Assembly: GCF_003144115.1 (NCBI RefSeq)
Contig: NW_020312020.1
Span: 62,001-126,000 of the forward strand
DNA from: Tilletiopsis washingtonensis
Lineage: Eukaryota > Basidiomycota > Exobasidiomycetes > Entylomatales
Length of the DNA stretch: 64,000 nt
Reading direction: 5' to 3'
Every line of letters begins with the position of its first letter. The stretch's first letter is position 1. The notes under the pieces are model-generated. The model was not told the DNA's origin, ran no database searches, and saw only the letters and a list, made by a program, of their open reading frames with translations. Below, one piece after another: positions 8,511 to 19,422 of the stretch. A program made the translations under genes and the position numbers.

Positions 8511-11500
8511 CTATGCAAGGCGGCCCTCGTCGCTGCGTACATCCGACCCGGCGTCTAGGCTGCCCTCGTCGTCGTCGTCCTCGCCGGCTGCCGCGAAGGG
8601 CAGGTACTCGTTCTCGCGTGCGCGTGCCAGGCGGCGGGCAATCTCCGCTTCGGACTCGCCGTCCGCGCTGCGAGACGCGAGAAGGTCAGCTGTGCGGCCC
8701 CATGCGCGACATTGCTTGAGACTCACTAGCCAGAACCGCCCCAGAGAGAGAGCGCCACAGGCAGCAGAATGAGGCCGTGTGCGGCGCCGAGCACGATGAG
8801 CGCCGCCCACATCTTGGCGTAGTACAGCCGCAGCAGCTCCGACTTGGTGAACGCCAGCACGCTGATGCCGACAAGCTTTGTGCCGGTGATGCCGCGCAGG
8901 ACCTGAGGAAGGGCAGGTGAGCATCTGCGGGCTGATGCAGACCCGCTGCACTCACCGAGCTGCCGACATCCACCAGCGCCGCCCAGGCCCGCTCGTCGCG
9001 CTCGCGCTGCGCCATGGGGTGCGAGCGCGGCAGTGCGCCGGGCGCCCTCGAGAACGCGCGAGCGCAGTGGCTGCAGAACTCGACGCAGATGGCCGCACAG
9101 ACGGAGAGGTTGACGAGCGTCAGCGCATTGAGGCCGATGCCCCAGGCGCCCATCGCGCCCGCTACGCCCAGCAGCGCCGACGCGACGCAGCCCGTGACGA
9201 CGGCGCCCGTGCGCCAGCTGCCGAGCATCAGCGTCGTGATGCCAAAGATGGCGAGCGCGGCGCCGCCCAGCACCTGCAGCGCAAGCAGCGGCAGGTACAG
9301 GTACTGGTCGAAGAAGACGTAGAAGACGCTACGGGCAAGGCATCAGCTGACTGGGCAAGGAGACGCGGCAAGCTGGCCTCACCTGTACGCGAACACTTCC
9401 ACGCCGCTGTCGGCGTTGCGCGTGTTGATGTCGGCAGTGATACGCTCGGCAGCGCGTAGGGCATCGATGAAGTCGGCCTGCGAGCGCAGCGGCGTGTGGT
9501 ACGTGCGGAAGTGCGAGGCGATCACCATGCCGTGCGGCTCCTCCTCACCGGCCAGCAGCGCCTGCAGCGCCGTCTCCGGCGACTCGGGCGCAAGGCTGAG
9601 GGCTGACGAGTACGCCGCCTGGCCACCGAGCGGGCAGTCCGCGTCCGTAGGGCTCTTGAGCCACTGCCGCAGGTAGCGCTCGAACTCGGCGCCCTCGGGC
9701 ATGCCGGAGAGCGTGATGTTCCACGGCGGCTCGCGATCCTCGAAGCACGGCTTGCACGCCATGTCACTCTCGCGCGGCGTGCAGAACTGCGTCGGGTCAC
9801 GACGACGCACGCGGCAGCAGCTCTCGAGCACCGGGTTTGTCCAGCCGAAGAAGTCGTCGAGCCAGCTGCTGGCCGGCTCGGCGAGGAAGCTGACCTCCGG
9901 CCGGCCGCGCTCGCCCTCGAGGGTGTTGGCGAGCGACAGCGGCTTGCACGTCGTGAAGCGACCGCATAGCGCCTGCTGGCCAACGCGTTGCGCAGCATCA
10001 ACGTGCCGCGCCACGAAGTACACGGGCGGTCCGACGTCGAGGTAGGTGTCGAGGGCGTTAAAGTAGGTGCGCAGGTACGAGGAGGGCGGCAGGGCCAGCC
10101 GCTGGTCCAGACCCATCTCGAGGTGCCGCGAGCCAATCACGCCCAGCACGGCCAGGCCGGCGAAGGCGATCAGCACGCCGCGCTTGGCCGCCGGCTTGAT
10201 GAGCGCGGGCGCGTAGTGGCGACGGATGAAGCGGCCAATGCTGCCCTCGCTCGAGAATGCGCCGACTGCAGCGCCGCCGAGAGAGGCATAGTCCGCTGCG
10301 CTGTTGCGAGAACCCGGCAGACGCAGGCACGGCGCGCAGTCCACACGTCCTGCCTCGGTGCGGTCGGCATCAAGAGCCATGGCGGCGACAAAGACGGTGC
10401 ACTGCAGCACGGCCGCGATGGCCATACTGCCTGCGGCGTACAGGGCGAAGTTGCGCACAGCCGGCATGGGCACCACGGCGCCGAGCAGGAAGGCCGTCAC
10501 CTGCGTCGTGGCGCTGAGCAGGATCGACGGACCCATGCGCGACAGGGCGCGAGCAGCTCGCTCTGCCGATGAGGTGTGGTACGCGGCAGGCGGCGTGCCG
10601 CCGTTCATCGGGCCCGCATGCCCGCCGTAGATGTCGGCGTCGCTGTCGTCAGACGCTGCATCGTCCCAGGCAATACCCGGCCCGCGAGCAGCTGCTGCAA
10701 CCGCGTCGGCACTGCCGCGGCCGATGCTTGCATTCGCGTACGGGTTGAGCGTGCTGGCCAGAGCGTTCTGCCGGTCCATCTCGTTGGAGAGGATGAAGAT
10801 GTTGTCGACGCCGACGGCCAGCAGCAGGAACGGCAGCACCTCGCCGATGATCAGCGTGACCTTGACGCCGGCGGCGCTGAACAGTCCGACAGCCGACGAG
10901 ACCGAGGCCAGCACGACGAGGATGCCAAAGAGGCCCAGCGTGAACTTGCTCTCGACGAAAACGCGACGCGCCACGCGGCCGCCGAGATTGAGACCGCGCA
11001 GCCCGCTCGCGGCTCCGCTTCGAGAGGGCAGGAACGACAGCACGCGGCCAGCCAGGCCCGTGCGGTGCGAGGCGCCATCAGGCGCTGCTGCTGCCGAGCG
11101 TGCGCGTGCCGCCCGTGCGTCCCGGCCGATGCCGCGCGCGACACCACCCGAGGGGCTGCCGCCCAGGGTCAGCGCGGCGTAGAGGAACATGAGCAGGTAC
11201 GAGGCAATGACGACGCCGATGTCGGTGTTGCTCGAGCTGCCGAGCTCCTGCTGCAGGCTGCTCTCGGTGCTCAGTGCCAGCTCGATGCCGAGCTCCTTGC
11301 GACGCTCGCCGAGCGGGTGCGCCGGGGCGTCGTTGACGCCTGCGACGGAGAAGAGCAACTCTTCGAGCGCGCGCTCCCACTCCATTGCGCGCTCGCGCTC
11401 TGCGGCGTCCAGCGAGTTGTTCACGACGAACGTCGTCACGACTGCACGCGCATCGCTCGCGCGTCCCTTGCGCTCGCGAATGCGGTCTCCGCCGGGCACC

Positions 11501-13492
11501 GGCTCACGCACGACGTTTGGAATGCCGCCGAGGATGATGTTGGACTTCAACGGCTGCTGGAACGTCGGCAGGCACTCCGCAGGCGAGGACGCGCAGCCGT
11601 CGAGGCGCTTCCGCCAGTTGTCGGCGGTCACCCCGGAGCCCTCGAGATCATCCTGGAAGTAGCCGAGGATGCTCTGCGTGACGCAGGGCCCGCCCGGCCC
11701 GCTCGGCGAGAAACACACGTCCTGCAGAGAGAGGCCCGACTCGCTGCGGACTTCGCGCACGGCCGCCTCCACATCAGCCCACCACTGCAGGCGGTCCCAG
11801 TTGAGCGCGGCGTTGGCGGCCTCGAGCGACTTCTCGTCGTGGTGGTGCAGGTTCGCTCGTTCGGCGCCGCTAGCATCCATCATGAAGATCTGCTGCGTGC
11901 GGTAGAAGGGCCCGAAGTGCTCGTCGAAGTACTCCTTGCGCGCGCGGCTGGCAGACGCAGGCGCCACCCACAGGCGCACAGGGTCCGTCTCGACCTCGAA
12001 GTGCCGCCAGCCGATGTTTGACAGGCCCACGAAGACGGCAGCGGCGGCGAAGGTCAGGAACGGAGAGCGCGCGCACACGAGACCGATCTTGTAGAACGCG
12101 CGCGTGAGGGCGACGTTGAGCGCGTACGACCGCGGCTGCGTCGTGCCGAGCGCATCGAAAGCGCCGAGCCCGCCGAGACCAAGACCGGCAGAGCGCGGCG
12201 CCCGTGCGCCCAAGGAGGAGCTGCTCTCATCCTCCGCGTCGCCGTGGCCCAGCCCAGTAGCACCGACGAGCCCGCGATGCCCGCTGCCCGCACTCAGGCT
12301 AGACGGCGCGCTGGAGTCGCTGGTCGTGCGGCGGCCAGGCGCGCTGTCAATCTCGTCGGAGTCGAGACGCACGCGCTCGAAGCCGCTGCTCTCGCTCGCC
12401 ACGCTGATGCCGCTGTGCCGATGCCGAATACCGAGGCGCTTCTGCCGCCGTGCACGCACGCCACGCGTCGCGCTGTAGCCGACCAGCAGGCCGAGCACGG
12501 CAAGCATGTAGAGCAGCATGGCCACGAAGCTGAAGCACGACAGACGCCCGATGCGACACGTGTCGCCGTGAACGGGCGCTGCAAGCGGCGGCAGCACGGC
12601 ACATACCTGCGGACAGTCGGTGCAGGCGCAGCGCGACAACAGCGAGTCGTCGTAGCACGCGCGAGGGGGCGTGACCGGCGGCAGCGGCGGCCCTTTGGTG
12701 GTGTTGCCCTTCAGCAGCGCATCCGCAGACTGCCACATCATCTGCCGCGCTGCGCCGCCGTCACCTGCACTGCTGCTGCTCGGCGCCGCAGGTGCGTGCG
12801 GGAAGTTGATCTGGAACGGGCTGCCCACGAGCGGCTTCTCGTCGCCGAGGAACTTGAGAAAGGCATCCGGCTCCTTGGCGCCGCCGCCGATGAGGTCCAT
12901 GGCAAAGCCGTTGCTGGCGCCGAACTTGACATCCTTGCAGCTGTCGTAGAAGGCGGTGCGGAAGTCGTCGGCGACGTAGTACTCGACGCTCTTGACGGCG
13001 ACTTTGCCGTCCTCGCCGCCGAGCGTCTTCTGCGTGGCCGAGACGTCGAGAAACTGCGCCTGGTCGCCCGAGCAGGTGAAAGAGCAGAAGAGCGCACGGA
13101 AGTTGTTGCGGCACGCCGGGCACGACGAGATCAGCGCCTCTGCCTGGTCCAGATTGGCCTTGAGACTCTCGACCTGGGCGCCCGTGCAGCACACGGGACC
13201 CTCGGCAAAGTCGGCGCCGCAGACGGAGACGAGCAGGTCGCGCGTCTTGGCGTCAGGCTGCGCAGGCATGGGATGTCAGCGGTGATACCAGCCTGACTTC
13301 AGGCCGGCGAGCAGGCCACACAGCGCATAGCTATAGCCGCTCTCGGCCGCCTCGCCCGCAACGCACCTGCTCGGCCGGCACGTCGACGGGACACGGCAGC
13401 TCGGCGCCGAAGAAGGACAGCTTGCCGCACGCGCCACGCATGCTGCAGCGGCCCGGCGGGCGCGGCGGCGGCGGCTCGAGCACGGCGGACAT
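8511..13492 (-). CDS. NCR1: Niemann-Pick C1-type sterol transporter
   Basis: An NPC1/Ncr1 homologue of about 1,568 residues that moves sterol out of the vacuole/lysosome lumen. Exons on the minus strand: 13367-13492, 9383-13257, 8956-9328, 8727-8902, 8511-8667; phases are consistent. The cysteine-rich sterol-binding domain is clear (RGACGKLSFFGAELPCP, GPVCCTGAQVESLKANL, ISSCPACRNNFRALFCSFTC), as is AMDLIGGGAKEPDAFLKFLG. The sterol-sensing domain lies at about residues 720-960 and includes LPFLLLAVGVDNIFILSNEM. The C-terminal permease part ends KMWAALIVLGAAHGLILLP, then the conserved GYAD after the last splice. Without that splice a premature stop follows GGSG; splicing at GTGAGT restores GGSGYADGESEAEIARRLA, so the last exon is well supported. 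The N-terminus MSAVLEPPPPRPPGRC shows no signal peptide, unlike the family norm, so an upstream exon may be missing. Head-to-head with TFC4. Confidence 0.95.
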
Positions 13493-13768
13493 GCTGCGCC
13501 GGCGAGCGGGTGGAGATGCGAGGCGGATGCGGGTGGTCGTGCTGCGCAGCGCTGCGTGGAGGCGCCAGGGCCCGCGATAGCGCGCTGGCTGACAGCGAGG
13601 CGGATGGAGCGGGGCTGGCTGGGCGGGCTTGCCCCGCGTCGCGGGACTCGGGAGTGCGCGCGCCCGTGCACCCTGACCTCGACATGATGAGGCTCTGCTC
13701 TGCCGCACGCAGCTTCGCTCTGCTCCACCACCTCAATCTCCATCCACCGCTCCCGGTGGCCACACAGC
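13493..13768. promoter_or_regulatory. Bidirectional promoter region, NPC1/TFC4
   Basis: 276 bp separate the two divergent starts. No TATA box is obvious. On the minus strand a pyrimidine-rich stretch followed by GGCGCAG directly before the NPC1 ATG resembles a splice acceptor, so part of this interval may hold an unrecognised NPC1 leader exon. Confidence 0.5.
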
Positions 13769-16700
13769 ATGTCCTCGCGCCCAGCGCGCGCGCGCCGCCC
13801 GCCGCCGCGCCCCGAGGGCGCGCTCGACTGGAACGAGGCGGCGGCGCATGTGCGTGGCCGCGCCTCGCAGTCGGCGCCGGGCGACGATGGCAGCGATGCC
13901 GCGTCGGGCAGCGCCGCGGCGCATGCGTCGGACTCGGCGGCAATGGACGTGGGCGAAGATGCAGCGATGCCCATGCGCCCGCCGACGCCGCTCAGTGCCG
14001 GCGTCAGTGGGGACGAGGCCGGCTTCCTCAGCGACGAGTGAGTGCTGCGCTGCGGCGCCGACAGGAGCCGTGCTTACATGCTCCGCAGCGGCCAGTCCAT
14101 GCACGGCCGCAGCGAGGAGTCCGACTCTGCAGACGACTACCGCGAGTCGCCCGAGCCAGGAGCGCGCCAGCAGCGCGGCCCGTCTATTGACGAGGAGATG
14201 GCGTTCGGCGGCGACGCGTTCAACGTGCACGGCGATATCGCCGGGCTGCAGCCCGATGCCTTTGCGCGGCTCAACATGGCCGGTCCGAGCGGCAGTCAGT
14301 CGCAGAGCCAGAGCCAGCGCCGGCCCAGACGGCAGAGACAGGCGGGCTACCGTCTGCCGCACGGCGTGCAGCATCCACAGGACTGGAAGACGAGCGCAGG
14401 CGCGCGCCGCCAGCGCTACGGCGCCAACTACGAGGAGGGCGAGATGGACGAAGAGGCGCTTGGGTGAGCAGCGCAGCAGATCAGTGGAATAGGGCTCAGC
14501 TGACGTCAGTGTTCAGTCGCCTCGTGAACGTCATCACCGAGGATGGTGATGCGCCGGGACAGGCGGCTGCGTGGCAGGACACGCTGGGCAACTTCGACGC
14601 GGACGGCGAGGGAGCGATGGCCCCGATCGATGTGGTGGATGGCGAAGAGCTCGACGACTTTGCCTTCCACCAGGATATGCGTGCGGCAGGAGGCTTCCGC
14701 CAGGCGCGCGTGCGCAATGGCGGCCGCAAGAGGCGCGCGCTCCAGGATCAGCACATGTCGGAGGAGGTGCGCCAGATGCTCGTCGATGTCAACATGCTCT
14801 ACATGCTCGCCGACGAGAGCAACTCAAACCTGGACGAGGCGATTGCGCTGCTCGAGAAGATCATCCGCATCGAGCCGGCGATCAAGTCGGCGTGGTCGAC
14901 GCTCTCGATGTGTCTGCAGGAGAAGGGCCGCGACGAGAAGGCCATCCAGTGCCGCATCATCGAGGCCAGCCTGTCGCGCCACGCGACGAGTCTGTGGCTC
15001 GAGCTGGCGGACCAGTCGCGCGAGCTGGGCCACTATCTGCAGGCCGAGTACTGCTTGGCCCAGGGCATCAAGTCGTCGCGCGAGAAGGACCGCTCCGACG
15101 TGCTGGACCTGATGTGGTCCCGCGCCGTGCTGCTGCGCGACCTGGCCGAGGGTGATGATGGACGCGTGGACCTCAAGCGCAAAGCCGCCGCTGCCTTTGA
15201 GTCGGTCCTCGAGCTCCGCCCGCACAACCAGGACGTCATGGCGGCGCTCATTCCGCTGCTCATTGGCCTGCAGCGCCCCCAGCGCGCCATCGAGCTGCTG
15301 CAGGCGTCGGGCGAGTACAACATGCAGGCCTTTGTCGATCCGCGCATCGACCCTGCGCTCGAGAGTGGGCTCAACGCCGGCGAGGTGCACACGAGCACGT
15401 ACGGCAGCAGCGAGATCGTCACACTCGCTGACCTGCATCTGCAAGTGGGCGACGCCGCACTGGCGCTGCGTGTCATCCGCCAGGGCGCGCGCTGGCTGCA
15501 AGGGCGCCTGGACGAGGACTTCTGGGACGAGCTGCAAGAAGACGACCGCGAGTATGACTTGGACCGCGAGGCTGGCGGGCCCAACGGCGAGCCGCGCGAG
15601 GGAGAGTACGGACGCCGCGTGCAGCTGGCTGGCGTGCATTATCTGGATCCCGAGATGCGTCTTCGTCTCGGCCTTGCCCGGCTGACGATGGACGATCTGC
15701 TTGAGGGCAAGGTGAGTGTTGGCCGCATGTGGCCGCTTCCGCATCATACTGAGACAGCGATCCGTGCAGCACCATGTTGCGATCTGGCTGCAGCAGCTGT
15801 CCTGGGACGATGCGAACCTGGAAGGGCACATCTCGGCCGTGGCCGAAGCGTACATGCAGAACGGCCACTGGACCGATGCGGCCGAGCTGCTCGATCGCGC
15901 ATGGAAAGAGCCTGACGTGAGTGAAATTCGCAGGTCGAGCTCAACAGGCACTAACACCTCGTGCACGGATCGCCAGCTGCAACTCGTCCCGATCGCCAAG
16001 CTGAGGGCGCGCTGCTACCAGCACATCCAAGGTCGCCAGAAGGAGGCGCTCGACCTGTACAGCGAGCGTGAGTTGTTCCGCCTTTCCCACTGTGGCGTGA
16101 CGCTGACGACGGCCGGTAGTCACCGAGTACGAGCCGGACAATCTCGAGCTCAAGCTCGCGTATGCCGAGGTGTGCGAGGAGATGGGACAGAGCGACACTG
16201 CCATCGAGCTGGTGACCAGCGGTGCGTCGGCTGCGAGGAGGCCGAGCTAGAAGAAGGCACCGCTAAAGCCGTCTTCCAGTCGTGCGTGCCCGCCAGGCGC
16301 TACATATGGAGAAGGAGCGCCAACACCGCGCGCCGCTGGGCGAGCACGAGGCAGAGCTGCAGCAGTCGCAGACGCAGCTATCCTCCTTCTTCGACGAGCG
16401 CTGGGGCCTGCAGCGCGACACGGCGGCGCAGAGCGGCTCCTCGGCGCGCCGAGGCGCCGCCGTGAGCCGGCAGGAGCGCATGCAGCTCGAGCAGGCGCGT
16501 ACCGCCGAGTACCGTGTCGTGCGCAATCGCCTCGCACAGCTCGAGCCCAAGATGTTCACGCACGAGTGGTGGCGCCACGACGTCTCGTTCAGCAAGGAGA
16601 TGGACGCCAAGCTGCCGGTGCAGGGAAGCAAGGCTGACGAGGCGCAGAAGCGGGAGCGCTGGAAGGCTACGCAGGACTGGGTGGAGGTGGCCACCGGCCT

Positions 16701-18389
16701 CATCGAGCAGGGCTTCTTCCGCACGACGCAGCTCTTTCCGAAAGATCGCGTGCGTGCATGACTTGCGATGCCGACGTCCGGCTGGCACTGATGCTCTCCA
16801 TCCGCAGCAAACAAAGTTCAAGGGCTTGATCCGGCGCGTGCGGCAGAGCGCCAAGTCGGACCTTGACCGGCAGGCCAACGCGATGCTGAGCCGCATGCGC
16901 GATGCCATCGGTGGGTGGCTGATGCCGCGGGCTTCGTGCCATCTCGCGCGCTGACAGCATTCATGTCCAGTGGACGAGGGCAGCTCGAACGTGGAGCTGG
17001 AGGAGTTCCGCGGCATCTCGTTCGACGATTGGATGGAGCTGATGATGAAGGTGTGTTGCACGCGACCACCCGTGCGGCACAGGCTCACCGCTGCCGCCTA
17101 GTACTGCATCGTGCTGACCAAGCTCGGCGATCACAAAGCGGCCTACGAAGTCTGCAAGCGGCTCGGCGGCTCGAACGTCGTGTGGTCGCACGACGACCGC
17201 GAGGTGGCCCTCAGCCTGTGCCATCTGTGTAAGCGGCCTGTGCAGGGATGTCGGCGTGTCGGGCTGACGGTGCCTGTCCCGCAGCCTGTGCGCTGTACGC
17301 CCGCGACTTTGCTCCCGTGTTCGAGGCCGTGAACAAGCTCATCGTCAAGTTCCAGTTCTACACGGAGCCGCTGCGCCTCGCCAACACACTCGCCAACGCC
17401 GGCGGCTTCTACTCGCTGACGGCCTTTGCGGCGCCGAGCCTGCTGAAGCGCGCGCTGAACCGCCTGCGCTTCACTGAGGTCGTCGTGGCGCGCCGGCCGC
17501 ACCGCTTCACGAGCAACAAGCGCTGGACATCCAACGAGAAGCTCAGCGAGGCGGCGCCCTTGGCGCAAATGTCCGGTGCACGCGGCGACGATGCCGACGA
17601 TGACGACGCGTCCGACGAGGAGGCGAGCGACGCCGATCAGCTCGATGCCGAGGCGGAGGCTGCGGATGCGGAGACGGCAGCCCGCAACGCGGCTGCGCTG
17701 GCGGAGACTGAGCGCGCCTTTGCGGCCATGGACGAGCAGGACCGCGTACGCTACAGCCGTCCGACCGAGTACAATCCGGCGCACGAGATGCAGTACGGCT
17801 CCATGCTGCTCGCCACGGGCAGCTTTCAGTCGGCCATGGGTGAGTCGTGCCGCGCGTCGCAGTGCGCCGCCTCTGACGCTCGCCTTCAGGCTACTGGTAC
17901 CGTGTCGCTGCGCACCAGAGCAAGGACCCGCTCGTGTATCTCGGCGCCGCCACGGCCTCGGTGCAGCGCGCCATGCAGCGCCAGGCCGACAATCGCCACC
18001 ACTTTGTCATCCAGGTGCGTGTCGACCACGCCGCTGCTGCGGCCGATCGCTAACGAAGCGCCCATCTGCAGGCCATGGCGATGCTGGCGCTGTACCGCCA
18101 GCTGCGTGCGCCGCACTCGGTGGAGGTCGAGTACAACTACGGGCGCCTGCTGCACCAGCTCGGCCTCAACGCGCTGGCCGTGCAGCACTACGAGTGCGCA
18201 CTGCGCTTCCACGACGAGGCCGTCGCCGGCACGGCGCCGCCGCCTCCGCCCGTCGACGAGGGCGCTGCGCCGCTGGAGCGCGGCTTCGACGCCTTCCGCG
18301 AGGCGGCGTACAACCTCGCCAACATCTACGTGCTCGCCGGCAATGCGCGCCTCGCCCGAGCCCTCTACCGCCGCTACCTCACCGTCTAG
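13769..18389 (+). CDS. TFC4: Transcription factor IIIC subunit TFC4 (TPR protein)
   Basis: A 1,318-residue homologue of yeast Tfc4 (tau131)/human GTF3C3, the TPR subunit of TFIIIC that recruits TFIIIB to tRNA and 5S genes. Thirteen exons: 13769-14037, 14089-14463, 14517-15711, 15770-15916, 15977-16067, 16120-16221, 16280-16749, 16808-16910, 16971-17050, 17102-17228, 17285-17839, 17890-18014, 18072-18389. Phases are continuous. The N-terminal 290 residues are acidic/Ser-rich with a conserved GANYEEGEMDEEAL-type segment. TPRs run from about residue 300 (NSNLDEAIALLEKIIRIEP, ELGHYLQAEYCLAQGIK) to the C-terminus (FREAAYNLANIYVLAGNARL). A charged middle segment (MEKERQHRAPLGEHEAELQQ) is typical of the family. 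Ten of twelve introns fall in the 3' half. The acceptor at 14517 was chosen over 14510 because only it preserves frame. Convergent with the bS18m gene. Confidence 0.92.
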
Positions 18390-18502
18390 TGCAGGCGTCG
18401 CCGCTGCGCGTCTGTGGCCCGCTGTGTCTCCTCTGCGTCACCCCGCCTGTCTTGCGTCACATCATCGTCATTGACCACACACCTGCCCGCCCCTGCAGGC
18501 GC

Positions 18503-19160
18503 TCACATGCCGCGCCTCGACGGCGGCGACCACCATGTGAGGCGCGAGGCTTGGTTGCTCATGACGGGCATGAGGCCCATGGCGCGGGCGCGGCGCACGG
18601 CCTTGCCGACCTCGCGCTGGCTGCGGCGAGTGAGGCCCGTGGCGTTGCGCGGCTTGATCTTGCCCATCTCGCTGACGTAGGCACTGAGCAGCGGCGGGTT
18701 CTTGTAGCTGTCGTCGTGCAGCGACGGATGCCCGGGACGCAGGCGCAGGCGGTGCAGCTGGTCGGCGGCGCGCGCCTCGCGGGCGCCGGGCCCGAGCAGC
18801 GGCAAGGCGGGGCGTGGCCGCGCCTCCTCGCCGTACGCGGCGGCGTTGAGCGTGGGCGGGGCGTAGTACTGTGCGCGCCGCGGTCAGTGACGTCCGCATG
18901 CGCACGCAGCGGCAAGCACGCACCTGGCCCATGCGGAAGGGTCCCATGCCTGCGGGCGTGCGCTGTCCCGTCAGGCCGCCGGCGGCGCGCACCGTGCCGA
19001 CGCTGCTGTCGGCGCCGGAGTCGATGGCGTCGGCGAGGAAGCGCGCCTTGCCCGCGCGTACGGCGCCGGCGGCGAGCTTCTGTGGCGCGATGCGCGCGGC
19101 GGCGCTGGTGTGCATCTGGCGCACGCAGCGCAGGAGCGACGAGGAGGAGGCGGACGCCAT
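18503..19160 (-). CDS. RSM18: Mitochondrial small-subunit ribosomal protein bS18m
   Basis: A 200-residue bS18m homologue. Exons on the minus strand: 18924-19160 (79 codons) and 18503-18868 (121 codons plus stop), with a 55-nt GTGCGT intron. The N-terminus ([18 protein letters not shown]) is Arg/Ser/Ala-rich and lacks acidic residues, as expected of a mitochondrial presequence. The C-terminal half carries the S18 signature: [20 protein letters not shown], then [20 protein letters not shown] and MGLMP. In bacteria S18 pairs with S6 on the small-subunit platform. The gene is head-to-head with cytosolic PheRS alpha, 262 bp apart, and convergent with TFC4 (113 bp). Confidence 0.92.
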
Positions 19161-19422
19161 GGTGTCGGGAGCGTGTGGAGAGGAGAAAGATGGCGCGGCG
19201 GCGGGAGCGCTGCTCAGGGAAGCAGCGCCGCGTCCGCGTCACGTGCAGCGCGCTTGGCTTGGGCGCGGCCTGGCTGAAGCGCCGCTCCAAGTCTCCGCCG
19301 GCCGCTGCTTCTCGCCTCCCCGCTCCCTCCACCGCCGCCCGCCTGCGCCGTCTCTGCTGCCTCTCGCTCGTCCGCAGCACACACTTCGCAGCACCTGCCC
19401 GCACTCCTCTCCTCCTGCCGCC
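19161..19422. promoter_or_regulatory. Bidirectional promoter region, bS18m/FRS2
   Basis: 262 bp between divergent starts of a mitochondrial ribosomal protein gene and a cytosolic tRNA synthetase gene. It is CT-rich on the plus strand towards FRS2. No TATA box was seen. The pairing suggests shared control of translation genes. Confidence 0.5.

Noticed and set aside
8728-8902. NPC1 ending at the stop right after GGSG
   Set aside because: A GTGAGT donor spanning that stop joins in frame to an exon restoring the conserved GYAD motif and an acidic tail.
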